DNA of 64,000 bases, taken from positions 39,122,914 through 39,186,913 of the forward strand of contig NC_061794.1 in NCBI RefSeq assembly GCF_021462225.1. Reading direction: 5' to 3'. Positions 41,301 through 53,900 of this stretch are shown here, piece after piece. Both the position numbers and the translations under genes were made by a program. Source of the stretch: Girardinichthys multiradiatus. Its lineage: Eukaryota; Chordata; Actinopteri; Cyprinodontiformes; Goodeidae. Numbering within the stretch: the first letter of the stretch is position 1; the number at the start of each line of letters is the position of its first letter. The notes under the pieces were generated by a model. It did not search any database. It worked only from the letters and a program-made list of their open reading frames with translations, and was not told the DNA's origin.

Positions 41301-41695
41301 TCACGGATACAAGCGGCTGAAATGAGCTTTCTCCGTAGGGTGGCCGGGCACTCCCTTAGAGATAGGGTGAGGAGCTTGGCCATCCGGGAGGAGCTCGGAG
41401 TAGAGCCGCTGCTCCTCCACATCGAGAGGAGCCAGTTGAGGTGGCTCGGGCATCTATACCGGATGCCTCCTGGACGCCTTCCTCGGGAGGTGTTCCAGGC
41501 ACGTCCCACCGGGAGGAGGCCCAGGGGACGGCCCAGGACACGCTGGAGGGACTGGCCTGGGAACGCCTTGGGCTCCCCCTGGAGGAGCTGGAGGAGGTGT
41601 CTGGAGAGAGGGACGTCTGGGCGTCTCTGCTGAGTCTGCTGCCCCCGCGACCCGGTCCTGGATAAGCGGAAGACGACAAACGAACGAACGAACGA
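38336..41695 (+). mobile_element. Near full-length LINE retrotransposon
   Basis: The element is about 3.36 kb and far more GC-rich than its surroundings. A GC-rich leader (CGTCACCTTAACGTGGTGGA near 38,356) precedes an APE-type endonuclease and a reverse transcriptase. The 3' end GCGGAAGACGACAAAC carries a GAAC tandem tail, and 11-bp target duplications flank it. Two truncated relatives lie at 10,328-10,793 and 13,766-14,095. I cannot assign the clade from memory with certainty; RTE-X or I/Nimb-type relatives are candidates. Confidence 0.9.
38769..41665 (+). pseudogene. LINE endonuclease/reverse transcriptase ORF broken by three indels
   Basis: The frame begins at an ATG encoding MLRLALGTWNVTSLGEKEPE. 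The endonuclease has [17 protein letters not shown] (near 39,193) and STDHHLV (near 39,475). The reverse transcriptase has motif [12 protein letters not shown] (near 40,590), [12 protein letters not shown] (near 40,770) and the catalytic FADDVVLLA (near 40,890). Breaks: a one-base loss near 39,124 (CTGCCTTCTTGG), a one-base gain in the G run near 40,852, and a 13-base deletion after 41,552 relative to the two other copies in the window. The natural TAA follows at about 41,663. No other stop is seen, so decay is recent. Confidence 0.85.
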
Positions 41696-41706
41696 ACATT
41701 TTATAC
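41696..41706 (+). repeat. Target-site duplication, right copy
   Basis: ACATTTTATAC immediately follows the GAAC tail and matches 38,325-38,335 exactly. Confidence 0.8.
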
Positions 41707-41941
41707 ATTTTACCACTTATTATTCAAAGATTTACCCAAAATGGAAAAGTGGAAAGCTAAAGAAAATCCTAAACAAACTATGTAAAACCCTAGAATTTAA
41801 TAATTAAAAGTATGACCCACCAAAAGGGGGAGATAAAAGTCATCATAAAACTTTATTTGGAGCCTTTTAATGTTTTTTCTCTTATCGCTGACTATCTGTA
41901 TTTCTAACAATACAGAAAAGGGTTTAAGGGTATTTGGTTTT

Positions 41942-42000
41942 GTGTGTTTGTCTCACTCTTTCCTGTTTTCATGTGTTGTACTTGTGTTTGCACAACAGTC
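41942..42000 (+). repeat. Direct repeat, left copy
   Basis: About 60 bases, including CTCACTCTTTCCTGTTTTCA and GTGTTTGCACAACA, recur at 43,101-43,160 in the same orientation with a handful of differences. Confidence 0.8.
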
Positions 42001-44868
42001 ACGTCTCTGTACAGCTTAATGCCACTTCTGTTTTAAATGATGACTCACGAAAAACTCAGTCATGCACAGACCCCGGCCACTTGGCTTCCACACTGGTGAT
42101 GATGTGGGCTGCATCACATATGATCTTAACAGTACAAACCTGAACAGTGCCTTTCCTGAAGCCATGACATACAGTTAGATAGCCTTTGAAGGATTTTCAC
42201 CTAAGTTATAGAAAAAGCTGCTGTTGGCATAAAACCGAAGTGCAGTTGTGTCATACAAGCAATGTGCAGACTGAGAATATTATTGGTTTTAAATTGATAA
42301 CACATCTAGTCTATTTGCGCTCCAATGTCTCCAGGCTCTTCCAGAAAAGGTCACGCCATTTCTGACACTTTCCTTGTGCCAGATCTCAGCGAAAATGTAG
42401 ACCAAACCCAGGGTTAGTTCAATAAACCCTACAACATGCAGGGTTGGTTCACGGAGTATGTTGTAAGGGTAAGAGCTACCTGGCTTTCTGAAATCAAAAA
42501 CTCAGGGTATGCACAAACTTACCCCAGAACGTTTGAGTTTTCACTAATCCCGCTTTCTGAAACAGGCCCCGGTGTTCACTGCAAGCTTGACCCCAACGAC
42601 TTCGCCTTGCCAGGTTTGCGTTGTCAATGATCTAATAAATAATGGCGGAGTGTCTTCTTCGTAAAGCATAAGGCTCCATGCAACATTCAAGACGTCTTCT
42701 AAAAATAATTCTGTATACTTCTCAGATATGTTTGACCGAGCTAGTATCCAGAAACAAACTAATAATATGATCAAATTCTCCATGTTTTCTCCTAGTTAGG
42801 AACAGATTCTGCTTCCTTTATGTACATTTGGTTCTCCCACCCTGGACACACAACAAACAGACTAAGCTTTCTCTCATGGTTTGTAGTGACAGGTTTTGAT
42901 TCTCTTTTCTCTGTGTGGAAAGAAACCAAATCACAAGTAAAACTCTTCAGCTGATAAGGACCAAAGCAAATGAGCTATAGGTGTGAAAACGCTCTTAGAT
43001 GTGTCCTGAAGTTCAGGTTGTAATGTGTAATAATGGTCACAGGGTGGCTCTATGGGACTGTAAAACCAACCTCCTGCTATCACTAAATAATAAAGTCTTC
43101 GTGTGTTCTGGCTCACTCTTTCCTGTTTTCATGTTTTGTACCTGTGTTTGCACAACAATCTTGTTGTGTTTTGCAGTATGAAAATTTATTTGTTCGCATG
43201 AGATAAAATGTTAGCCTGCCTGGAACATTTTCTTCTCATTTCTGGTATTCATGTAGTTTTTTTTTTTTTTAATAAAAGTGTCCTTGTCTTTAAAACCTGG
43301 ACTTTATATTCCAATATTTATTCTGGCCGCTCTTGAAACTGGTATCACGGATAAACACTTTTTTTTCTCCCCAATCTGTATTTTATACAAACATATGAAA
43401 AGTTGATGTTCAAACCTTGGTTTAAAAACTGACCATGTGTGGGGAGGGGGGGTGAGTTGAACTTTGGAAGAAAAAAATAAGATGAAGTTGTCCAGATACA
43501 GGCTGCTGCGTCTGCTTGAGGAAACTCCACCGCATTGGGGTGTAGCACAGATGATTTGGCAACTGTCTTGGCGAGGACTTCCTGTTTGGGAAAGAAGAAG
43601 GACGCGCTGGTACGTGCTGTTCAAGAATGCAACTTGAGCAGAGTGAGTAATAGCACTCCCAGCAGCGTTCTTCTGACGTCAAGCCAACCAACAAGATAGA
43701 ACAAGCTGCTGTAGGAAAACTACAATCAAGGTGTAGCCAGGGGCCGGAAGTCCTTTCAAAGCCACACTTGTTTAGTGAAACTAAAGTGTGATGTGACAGG
43801 GCTGCCATGACTCATGTAAGTTGTGGTTGAGGATATTGTTATTTTGAAAATGTAAACAAATTAGTTGAAAAGTTAAAGGGGTTTTAGTGTTTCTGTGACA
43901 CCATATAGCACAAAGGAGATGTTTTTTCTTACTACAATATAGATTTGTGGAAACGTTCACGCTGAGTTAGTGTGAAGTGTGTGTTCTCTCAGACTAACAC
44001 TAAACAGTGCTGAGTCTACAATCTTAGGCAATCCAAAAAGTACAACTGCCCTGCCCTGCTGACTCTTCTAGCATGTGTCCTGAGTTTAGTTATTAACCTG
44101 GAACTTCCCAATAGCTGGCCAGCTGTGAGCGGCGGCTTGAGGGAGGGACCAAGGCCTGTAGCCTGCTGATGAGTTTCTTCAGGAGGCCTGTGGGATTGTG
44201 GAAATTCCTGAAATTGAGGAGAGTCAGGTCTTTCCAAGTGTGACTATGCAAAGTCTGAGTCAACAGACGCAGCGCTGTTGTCTCTTCATGCCCTGTTCTC
44301 CCTTTACACACCTCAAAAATGACTTTTTTTTTTTTTGCTGTCATCGACGCATAATGACAATGACTGGGTTTGGTCGGATATAATGCAAATGTGGCTGCTG
44401 TTGATTATTTTACCTTACGATGAAAACATGTTTTTACACCTTTAGGACAAGTTGGATATGAGGAGTGGTACTGGTGGAGGAAGCCTAGCTTACACAGACT
44501 GAAAACAGGAGGAAACTGGAGGTCCAGAGTAAATAAAACCCATCTCCCTGCACACCTTAAGGTCACTGATTAACTCTGCCTATCTTTTCTGCCTGTCATG
44601 CTGAAAGACAGCTCTCTCATGTCAGATCATTTGTGCCACATTCATTACCTTCCACAGTCATTATTACCTTTTACTTTTTTAACGTTTGTCACATTATCAT
44701 TGTAAAGTTCACTGTGAGTTGTTGAGAACGCAAAGTCATACAAAGCTCTGAAGTGGAAGGAAATGGACATATGCTTTTTAAAAACTTGTTATAAATAAAA
44801 ACCGGAAAAGTGTGGCATGCATTTGCATTCAGTCGCTAGACTGAATGGAGATCATCTGTCAACATCTG
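42001..44868. other. Intergenic, repeat-like, no gene recognised
   Basis: Segments near 42,300-43,000 resemble old DNA transposons (for example GGACCAAAGCAAATGAGCTA and CTTTCTGAAACAGGCCCC). A minus-strand frame of 79 codons at 42,544-42,783 has no domain I recognise. Nothing supports a host gene. Confidence 0.4.
43101..43160 (+). repeat. Direct repeat, right copy
   Basis: This is the second copy of the 41,942-42,000 repeat, 1.16 kb downstream. The interval between them includes GGACCAAAGCAAATGAGC and AACAGGCCCCGGTG blocks of repeat character. Confidence 0.8.
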
Positions 44869-44869
44869 T

Positions 44870-45112
44870 TGGTAATGAGTAGTCGTCTTCCAATCCGAAA
44901 GTTGTAGGTTTGATTGGACAGTCCTCCTGTCACATGTCGATGTGCCACTGGGCAAGGCAGTTACCCTCAAGTTGCCATTCGATCTGATCTGATCATGAAT
45001 GTGTACATGTTTGTGAATGCGACTAGGTGAATGCTGCTCTAGTGAAAAGCGCTTTGTGTGGTCAAAGTGAGTAGAAAAGCCCCATATAAATTTGGCCCTT
45101 TTACCATCTGTT
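44870..45112 (+). repeat. Short interspersed repeat (tRNA-like family, copy 2)
   Basis: AGTCGTCTTCCAATCCGAAAG, AGGTTTGATTGGACAGTCCT, TGTCACATGTCGATGTGCCA and GAAAAGCGCTTTGTGTGGTC are the hallmarks of a widespread fish short repeat, shared with 22,385-22,555 and 61,095-61,435. Confidence 0.7.
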
Positions 45113-45400
45113 TTGCCACAGATTCTCAAATGGATTTATATCTGGACTTTGACTGGGCCCTTCTAACACATATATATGCTTGGAGTTACACCATGTAGCT
45201 CTGGCAGTACAGTATGTTTAAGGTTGTTGTCTTTTGCAGCCTCTCACTTTTCAGATTTTTATTGGAAAAGATTTAAAACCACATATCCCATTTCCTCCCA
45301 CTTGACAATTATGCCCCACCTTATGTCTGTCATGTAGTGCAAATCTGTACATTACCTATTTTTAGTTGCTTATTTATTGACCTCATATTGAGATATCAGT
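45113..45400. repeat. Tc1-like transposon end fragment
   Basis: ATGGATTTATATCTGGACTT followed by TGACTGGGCCCTTCTAACACA and later TTTTTATTGGAAAAGATTTA belong to a common old fish DNA transposon. The terminal block is shared with 6,030, 9,040 and 21,980. Confidence 0.5.
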
Positions 45401-47294
45401 TATTAGGCTTTTCTGGTTGTTGCCTTTACTGGCCAGAAAGACATTTCCCTCCTCTAACAGCTTTGGCTCCGAGGACAGGAAGCTTGTTGAATTGATCCCA
45501 GCAGATGATTATACAAAAGTCTGAAGGTGGTCCAAGCTAGACATGCTACCTCAGCATAAATACATCATGATTAACACAACAGCATGATGAGTTTTCAGTC
45601 ACGGGAAACATCTTTCTGCATAAGTAGCAGCTGAAGTGTTTCTGAACTGCAATGGAAAAGCACTGTGCTGTTCTCAAGATGCAGCCTCAGAGTCTGATGT
45701 CTTTGGTTTACGTCTGTTGAGACATTCACTCGTGAGCTGTTCCTGTTCCTGTTCCTGCCCCCCTCTGGTTGCTGCTTTGAGGACCAACCGTCACACACGC
45801 ACACACAATCTAAGTTCATGCATGTAGGTCAAAGCGTAAATACTGACAGACTTGAGCTGGTGCTTCCCCGTTTTATGCGCTCGGCTCACTGAAGACGTTT
45901 GACGTCGACATACATGTAAACAAAGTTTGGTTGACCTCTCTGGCTCACCGCAGATGTCATCATTGTGTTCTTTTGGTTTGGTGTTGATGTTTTTGACTCC
46001 TAGCAGCGGTAAAAAATAAGACAACTACTTGATGTGTTTCATGTGACAACTGTGAGTTTGATTTCTTGATGCACGTTACGCACACCAGCTCTGAGTCTGA
46101 ACCAGCCTGTAACTTGGAGAAGAAGATGCAGCGAACGTGAGGATGGCCACATAGTTAAACAAATGTGGGTGGTGACATTTTTTTCATTGTTGCCACCCGC
46201 ATCAACACACCCTGGTTCCTGTTGAGTAATCTGTTCATGTCTAATTCTAAACATCAGTTATTGCTGTTTTATTATTTTGTTCTGTGATTTCACAAGTGCA
46301 AGTAAAAAAACACTTTCCTGCTGCTTTAGGTCAGCTACAAACGTTTGTCGCTTTTGAAAATATTCTCCCTTAGGTTGTTTCCTGTAATTACAAGATCTGA
46401 TGTGAACAATCTAACCGCAGTTCTTTCTGGAGAGGCACTGGATTATAAAATACCATTTTAATCTGTATATTTATCAACAACTTGCTTTGGTTTTAAGAAG
46501 AAAAACATAATTTATGATAAAAATATTTAGGACACAATGACTATCCCTATCAGGCTTTACAGCAGGAGGAAGTGTTTCTTGAAAGTGATCCGAATAGAAG
46601 AGGATAAAAGTCTCACTTCCATAATATTCACATATTGGGAACACGGTTGTCAAAATAAAATGAGATGTTGGCCTGACTGGCGCAGCGAGTCAGATGTCTA
46701 GTAATCTAGGAAAGTTTTGGAGGCAGAGTTTTGAGGAACAGAGCAGTGGATTGAACTTTCAGTATTGATAATGAAGCGGCACCTAGAAAGACTTTCCGTT
46801 TTTTATGAAGCAAGTGACAAAATAAAGGAAAAACATGAACTGCTGCACTGATGGACTTGATAACTCCCATTACAAAGCAATTGAATTAGTAACATTATTA
46901 TTTACTCGCTTAGATTTACATTTAAATGTTACATTTATGCGTACAAACAACTTAGATCTCAGCTTTCACATACATTTAACTCCTGTAACCAAGGCTTTGG
47001 AAAAGACCTTCACTATGACATTAGATTGTGATGAACCATCTTTTATTCCACACATGATGTTCCTGAGATTTTTAAAATATGCAATGGCTGTATGACTCTG
47101 AGGTGTTACAATGCCATATAAAAAGTACAACTGGAACTGGATTTTTATATACACTGTATAAAATGACATTTGACCTTTTATTTCTCATCGTGTGACATTA
47201 AATCAAACTAAACTTTTATTGTTTTTGCACAGTTCAGATTACCAAAGTTTTTAATATTTGCTAAATATAATGCAGCCTCAAAGGGGGGACAGTG
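45401..47294. other. Intergenic, no gene recognised
   Basis: I see no exon with a known domain and no clear repeat boundary. The short frames on both strands have no recognisable content. Confidence 0.4.
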
Positions 47295-49105
47295 TCCTGT
47301 ACCTTATTTGTGTCGGTTCCAAGCCTGGATAAATGCAGAGGGTTGCGTCAGGAATGGCATCTGGCGTAAAACTGTTGCCACATCTACCATGCGAGTCAAG
47401 AACATAATCTCCATAACGAATCAGTCGAGGCCTGGATTATCAAAAACCGCCATTGGTGCTGGTGACCAAAAGGGTACCAGTGGAAACTGGGCTTCTGTTA
47501 GTCAGCAAGTAAGAAGAGGAGAAAGATTTGTCCAGAGGCACAGAGAGAAGAGGAAAGGCAAGAATCTAGGACTGAGAGTAGGGACTTTGAAAGTTAGGAT
47601 AATGACAGGAAAAGTGAATGCTTTCTTCCAGAAGAGACAGGAATACAGGGTGATTTACAAGAGCGGAGGTAGGAGCATATTACATCTTGTGTAGATGATG
47701 TAATTAGGAGGAACTCAGTGACTGCAAGGCAGTCGTAGGTGAGAGTGTTGCCAGAAAGCACAGGATGGTGGTATGTAGAGGACAAAGTGGTGAAATCTGG
47801 AAAAGCAAGAAAGTTGTGTGGCTTTCAGGGAGAAGTTGAGACAGGCTCTGGGTGGCCAGGAAGTGCTTTCAGATGACTGGACAACTACAGCTAAAGCTAT
47901 AAGGGAGACAGGTAGAAGAGTATGTGTTATGTCTTCTGGAAGGAAAGTTGATAAGGAGTTGGTGATAAGGACTTGGTAGTGGAAGGAGGAAGTACAGGAG
48001 TGTGTACTGAGAAAGAGATCAGCAAAGAAGAAGGGAGACACTGTGAGGACTAAAGAGAGTAACCAGGAGTATAGGGAGACTCAGCATTAAGTGAAGGTAG
48101 AGGTAGCTAAGGCCAAACAAAGCATAAAGACATATAATGACTTGTATATGTTTGACAGAAAGAAGGGAGAGAGGGTTGCTGGTAGGTGAGGCAGAGAGAC
48201 AGAGATGGGAAGGATATTCAGCAGGTTAGGGTGATTAAGGATCAAGATGCAAATGTACTGACAGGTGCAACAAGTGTGATAGGAAGAGTGCTTTGATGAG
48301 TTGATGAATGAGGAAAATAAGAACAAAGAGCAGGGGAAGCAACAATTATGGATCAGAAAGAAGCAAATATGAGTAAGGATGAAGTAAGGAAGGCATGGAA
48401 AAGGATAAAGAGTGGAAAGGCAGTTGGTCCTGATGATACCTGTGGAGGTATGAAGTGTCTAGGAGAGATAGCAGTAGTTTTTGACTAGGCTGTTCAATCA
48501 TATATAAGACAGCGAGAAGATGCCTGAGGAATGAAGAAGTGTGTATGTACCAATTTTTAAGAACAAGGGAGAAGTGCAGAGTTGTGGGAACTACAGTGGA
48601 ATAAAGTTGATGAGTTATGCAGTAAAGTTATAGGAAAGAGTAGTGGAAGCTAGACTGAGGTCAGAAGTTAGCATGTGTGAGCAGAGGCATGGTTTCATGC
48701 CAAGAGAAAGTACTACAGATGCAATATTTGCTTTGAAGATGGAGAAGTACAGAGAAGGTTGGAGGCATTGTGTTTTTGTAGGAACAGTGACACTGAGGAA
48801 GAGACAAGAGGCAGGGCTTGATCTAGCAGAGATGAAGATGTTAACGTTCTCTTTGGGAGTGACGAGGATGGCTAGGATCAGGAATGAGTATATCAGTGAA
48901 ATGGCTAATGTTAGATGTGTTGGAGGTAAAGCCAGAGAAGCCAGAGATTGTTTGGACAGAGGAAGGCCAGAGAGGATATTTATGGATAGAGGACATGATG
49001 GTAGTTGGTGTGAGAGAAGGAGATGCAGAAGATAGGGTTAGATGGAGACAGATGACTCACTGTGGTGACCCCTGAAAGGGAAAAGCCGAAAGAAAAGGAG
49101 ATTAA
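47295..49105 (+). pseudogene. Decayed RTE-type LINE
   Basis: Plus-strand pieces in the correct order are FFQKRQEYRVIYKSGGRS (endonuclease, near 47,625), RKAWKRIKSGKAVGPDD (start of the reverse transcriptase, near 48,390), EQRHGFMPRESTTDAIFALK (near 48,680) and the end CTCACTGTGGTGACCCCTGA near 49,055. Several hundred bases of the RT core, including the catalytic Asp-Asp box, are missing or destroyed. Confidence 0.8.
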
Positions 49106-49204
49106 TATTTGCCAAATATCAGAACAATGGGAGAGGTTTTTTTTTTGTGGTACTGGTGGCATTTATTTGCTGTATAAAGACAGGAAATGGGCAGAGACAG
49201 AATG

Positions 49205-49370
49205 GGGCGCCTGTGGCTCAGTTGGTAGAACGTATGCTCCATGTGCAGAGGCTATAGTCCTTGACATGGTTGTTCTGGGTTTTAATCTCGATCTCAGCCA
49301 TTTGCTGCATGTCTTCCCCTTTTCTCTGTCTTCTTTCCTGTCTAATTACTTACTGTACAATAAAGGCCAC
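49205..49370 (+). repeat. tRNA-derived short interspersed repeat (SINE-like)
   Basis: GGCGCCTGTGGCTCAGTTGG followed by TAGAACG matches a tRNA D-arm with the RNA polymerase III A box, and GGTTGTTCTGGGTTTTAATC resembles a B box. It is not a functional tRNA because the cloverleaf does not close. Confidence 0.6.
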
Positions 49371-49399
49371 TAATGCCGGTCGGGAATCAAACCCCAAAC

Positions 49400-49965
49400 G
49401 GCTGTGTTGAGAACTATTAGCCTCTGTGCATGGTGCACACGCTTCACCTCTGCCACCTCGCAGAGATCTTATATCTTTCTCCAGACTGATTGGGGCTTTG
49501 TATGCAGTATTTGGATGCTGCTCCGGTCTGTTGTGGTGGAGAAAGAGCTGAGCCAAAATGCAAAGCTCTCATTTTACTTGTCGACGTTCCGACCCTCACC
49601 TAGGGAGATATGGATCATGACCAAAGGATACAAGCAGGCCAAATAAGCTCCCTCCAGAAGGTGGCTGAGTTTAGTCTTAGAGATAGAATAGGAGCTCCAT
49701 CATCCAGGGGAGCTCAAAGTAGAGCTGCTGCTTCTCCCCATCGAAAGGAGCCAGTTGAGATGGTTAGGGCATCTGATCAAGATGCCCCTCGGGAGCCTCT
49801 CTTTGGAGGTTTTACCTGTATGTCCCACTGGGATACAACCCCGGTGGGATCCACCAGAGTGAGCTGAAAGATGTTGCTGGGGAGAAGGATGTCTGGGGTC
49901 CCTCCTGGACCTGCTGCCCCTGTGACCCGATCTCAGATAAAGGGTAGACAATGGATGGATGGATA
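49400..49965 (+). pseudogene. LINE 3' fragment related to the 38.3-kb family
   Basis: The pieces [38 protein letters not shown] and the end AGATAAAGGGTAGACAATGG parallel the C-terminus and 3' end of the 38.3-kb element but are more divergent. The tail is ATGG repeats. Confidence 0.7.
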
Positions 49966-50024
49966 TTGTTAACTTTCCATAAAGTCAGAGGTTTTCCTTA
50001 TTATTTTTTAGAACTACCTAGTTT

Positions 50025-50610
50025 GACTTGGGTCAAATGAATTGGATGTCCTTCCACCACCTTCTTACTATAGTTTGCTAGAATTGTGGCCCTTTCTTCA
50101 GAACTGGTGTAATTGTGTCAGGTTTGTAGGCTGCTTTGCTCTCACACAAGTTTTCTGCCCTGCCAAATTATTTTAATGTGACTGAAATCAGGTCACACCA
50201 AAACATTGACCTTGTTGTCCTTAAGTCACTATGTAACTAATTTGACTCTATGCTTAGCATTATTGCCCATTTGTAAGAACCATTTGTGCCCAAGATTTGA
50301 CTTCCTGGCTGATGTCTTGACAGGTTGTTTCAATATTTATACATTCTTTCTGCATTATGCCATCTACTTGGTTAATGTTCACAGGTTTTCAAGCTCCTCC
50401 CTTTTCCTCCAAATGTAACAATGGTCATTATGACCAACACATTGTATTCCAGTTTTGATCAGACTGCAGGACATGTCTTAAAAAAAATTTGGTTTTTTGA
50501 CTTTGGGTTGATTTACAAACTATAATCTGGCTTTTCATGCTGCTTTTGGACTAATGGATTTTTCCTTGCCGATTGGCTGTTTAGACCATGCTACTAAAGG
50601 ACTTGCTTCA
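50025..50610 (-). pseudogene. Degenerate Tc1-like transposon
   Basis: TGTGGCCCTTTCTTCAGAAC, GTAGGCTGCTTTGCTCTCAC and CAGACTGCAGGACATGTCTT are typical of the minus-strand transposase region of an old fish Tc1-like family. No frame is preserved, and the boundaries are approximate. Confidence 0.45.
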
Positions 50611-51319
50611 TTGTGACAAATTAAATTCTCTTAACAGTTTAAGTGTTTTAAGTTTAAGTTGTTTTTGTTGTGGGGTAGATTCACACCAAATATGTTCATC
50701 TCTCGGACACAGAATCCGTCTCCTTCCTGAACCTTCCTTCCTGAGGGCTGGGAGGGGTGTAACAGTACACAAATTAATTCCACAAATCTTTGGTACAGCC
50801 CAGTTGGTTCAGTATGCATGCATAGAAAAACAAATACTGCGCTGCGTTAAACCTGATTACATGCAGAATATTTGTGTGTAGTACTAAGTTCACAGCTTTA
50901 AAAAGCAAAGCCAAAATAAAACTAAACAAAGAGGACCCTCAGCTATCTTCAAAGTCTGCTATTTGAGAACATTAACGATTCTTATTCAGCTATAGTGATA
51001 ATGGAAAAAATGATGGACCAAACCCGAACTTTACATCAGTGTTTTTAACAGTGATTAGGAACGTACAGAAACTTGCTCTATAGTTAATTACTCACCTGAA
51101 ACAACCTCAAGCTGAGTGTAAACATCACAGATACTGGAGAAAAATCAGCTGATGTCCAAATCTGGCTACTTGTAGCATCCAGTGAGCCCAAACTCTATTC
51201 TATGAAATGTAAATCTGAGGAATCTCTGTTGATGAGTGGAGATTTTCACATGAGAACCCTAAAAGGCCATGGCCACATCATCTAGGCTTTCCTATGTTGT
51301 TTAAATGAATAGTAATCTA

Positions 51320-51500
51320 AGACATTAGACTTTATTGTCCCTAAAGGGAAATTATTTTCCACAGACCAGCCCCTGGACTCCCATTACCAGGCAGAACAAT
51401 ACAGAACAGGGCACAAATTAACATTACCACCCAGAATACATTGTAAAAATACTGCTGAGCACAACATAACAATAAATGGCAGCCTCATCAGGTAATCTTA
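51320..51500 (-). repeat. LINE 3' fragment (Rex-like)
   Basis: AGACTTTATTGTCCCTAAAG followed by GGAAATTATTTTCCACAGACCAG is the reversed 3' end of a Rex-like LINE; the next fragment at 52,095 may belong to the same copy. Confidence 0.5.
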
Positions 51501-52094
51501 GTGTATGTAAACCTGTGAATTTGAAAAAAGTAAAAAGCAACACCCAAAGCAATTTCTTTCTCTTTTTTGAATTAAGTAAATAGAAATATTTTTTGTCAAG
51601 TTAAGTTTGATTTCATGTAAGTCAGGAATTTCTTTTTTGTTTCTGTTTGTTCAGTGTGTGTAAATATCTGGTTTTAATTGTATTTGCATTTTCAGGTTTC
51701 TTCTTTTTTTTTGCTGTTTTGTTACACTGAAATGGTTTGGATTACCAGACAAGTTTAATATCAGACAAAGATTTAATATGCTGATCATATGTATTTAGGG
51801 AATGGTTTCAGTTGTTTTAATACTGAGACACTGGAGGATTTTCATCAATGAGCAGCCTGTTTAAGGTCACGCCACAGACAAGACTTTAACTAGGCCACTC
51901 CAGAAATCTTCTTAAGTTTAAGTAGTCATCAATATTGCCGCATTTAGTAGTACTTAAATTATATCTAACTTACAGTGCGTGGTTCCATGGGCTGAAGCTT
52001 GGCAGTGACACTGATGTTGTGTTTTGTAACTTTCAAAGAGAAAGTCACATCGACTTTAATGTTGTTCTGCTAAATTTTAAAAAATGCAGTTGAA

Positions 52095-52800
52095 TGAAAT
52101 GTCTGCTGTTGCATAATCTTGTGAAATGTGTTTTAATGCTGACTAACGTGCTGCATGATGTAAGCAGGTCAAACAGTCCAAAAGAGGGGTGCGAAGGGTC
52201 CTCAATGATAGCAGAGGCTGAACTTACACTGTGTGTAATGAAAAGGTCCTGGATGGATGAGAGAGGACCCTCTATGATATTTTCAGGTGTTTTTATGACA
52301 TGCTACAGGTTCTTCTCCTGTTCTGAGCATTTCTTGAACCACGTGATGATGTACCTGGTGAGAACATTCTCCATAGTGCCACTGTAGAAGGTATTAAGAC
52401 CTTTTCTGCTTCCATAGGAACTAAAGACATTCCTGCATCCTCTTGACAATTGAGCTGTTGTTGATGCTCCAGGTAAGTTTCCTGGAGATTTCAGCTGCAA
52501 ATAGTTTGGTGGCTTTGTCTTTTCCCGCCTCAAAGCCGCTGATGAACAGCGGGTGGTCATCAGCAGGTCTCCTCTGCAGGTCAACAACTCCCTCGACATT
52601 TTTGTTCTGATTTAGAGACGGGTTATTGTTCTGGCACCAGCACATCAGGTGTCCTACTTCTCCTCTGTGTGGACCTTCGTTATTATTGTCGTGTGACAAC
52701 AGTTTTACTAGCAAAATCATTTGGACTTTGCAGGACAGTCATGGATGAGTACCATGAACACCAGCATGCTTAGCACACAGCCCTGAGGGACACCTGTACT
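52095..52800 (-). pseudogene. LINE reverse-transcriptase fragment (Rex-like)
   Basis: Minus-strand pieces VGHLMCWCQNNNPSLNQNKN, DLQRRPADDHPLFISG and KLTWSINNSSIVKRMQE correspond to the region after the catalytic box of a LINE reverse transcriptase. Frames are broken and the rest of the domain is absent. Confidence 0.7.
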
Positions 52801-53089
52801 CAGCATGATAGTACCTGATGTCTTGCTTCCTGATGTGCAGAGAGTCTGGGCTCTGGGTCAGAAAGTTCAAGCTCCCGTTCTAGTTGTGGCTTTGGTTTTA
52901 TGTGGTGCCAGCTCATACTGTTTTAAAGTTACCGTGCAGAGTGACCAGATGCATAATAATCCCTTGAAAGGAGCTTCATTGGCTTAAAACATCTCTTCCG
53001 TTTAATCATATCATCAGGACATCAAAAGCATCAGGCTGAAATCACTCCATCTATTTAGCAAAATCATTTTATACATGAGTAGACAAATG

Positions 53090-53900
53090 TTGTGAAAATG
53101 AACTCTGTATGTGTTGGCAATTGGGTTCTCAAAAGAAAGAGATGTGCAGCTATCAATGCTTTGCAGGAAAACAGCCTCACATGTAGGAAAATTGCTGCTA
53201 AGGATATTATACTCTTCAGAGTAGTTTTCCAGATCTTTTAAATATCACAGTAAGAAGTTAAGTTGCAGTGAAGCAAGTTTGCTGATGTCCAACAGTGTCC
53301 ACCAATAACCAGGACCATCAACTCCTGAGGAGTGCGCCCCAGAATGTCTTGCATCATTGTAGAGCTTTCTCAAGAGTTGCAGCAGGTGGGTGTGAACGCG
53401 TCTGTGTTTACAGAGTACCGCAGCGTACTCTGGAATTCTGCAGGAAGTACAGGGATGGACAGAAAAGGAATACTCCAAAATTATTTCCTCAGATGAATCC
53501 TTTTTTTAATTGTTCAAGACATATAGAAAAATAATTGTCTGGAAAATAACCGGTGAGAGCAACCACAAAACCTGTGTTGTGCAAACATGCTGATACAATC
53601 CATGTTTGGGGTTGCGTCATATCCAAGGGAGTGGACTTTTTCACAACTCTGCCCAAGAACTTTACTGTCAATAAAAAGCTATTCAGACACAATTTGGTGA
53701 ATGTGTATTTTCCATTATGATGGGACCCACCATCAGAAGGCAAAAATGATAAGGTGGCTCAAAGACTAGCGCCTCATGATCATTGTAATGTATACCAAAT
53801 CATTGTAGTGACGTGGATATGCCTCCCATCTTGCTTTTAGGAGGTCTGTCACCACACAAACCATGTGAAGTACATTAAACCTTCAAAATGATCAAGGATG
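53090..53900 (+). pseudogene. Decayed Tc1-like transposase
   Basis: The plus strand reads approximately ADTIHVWGCVISKGVDFFTT near 53,590-53,640, preceded by EKEYSKIISSDESF (the first catalytic Asp-Glu-Ser) near 53,460-53,505. A second strand-transfer region follows near 53,725. Frame breaks are frequent. Confidence 0.65.

Noticed and set aside
42544..42783. Minus-strand 79-codon frame as an exon or transposase N-terminus
   Set aside because: No family motif could be confirmed, and repeat-like sequence surrounds it.
49205..49290. A functional tRNA gene
   Set aside because: The A-box-like and B-box-like parts are present but the stems do not pair as a tRNA and the segment continues as repeat; it is a SINE-like copy.
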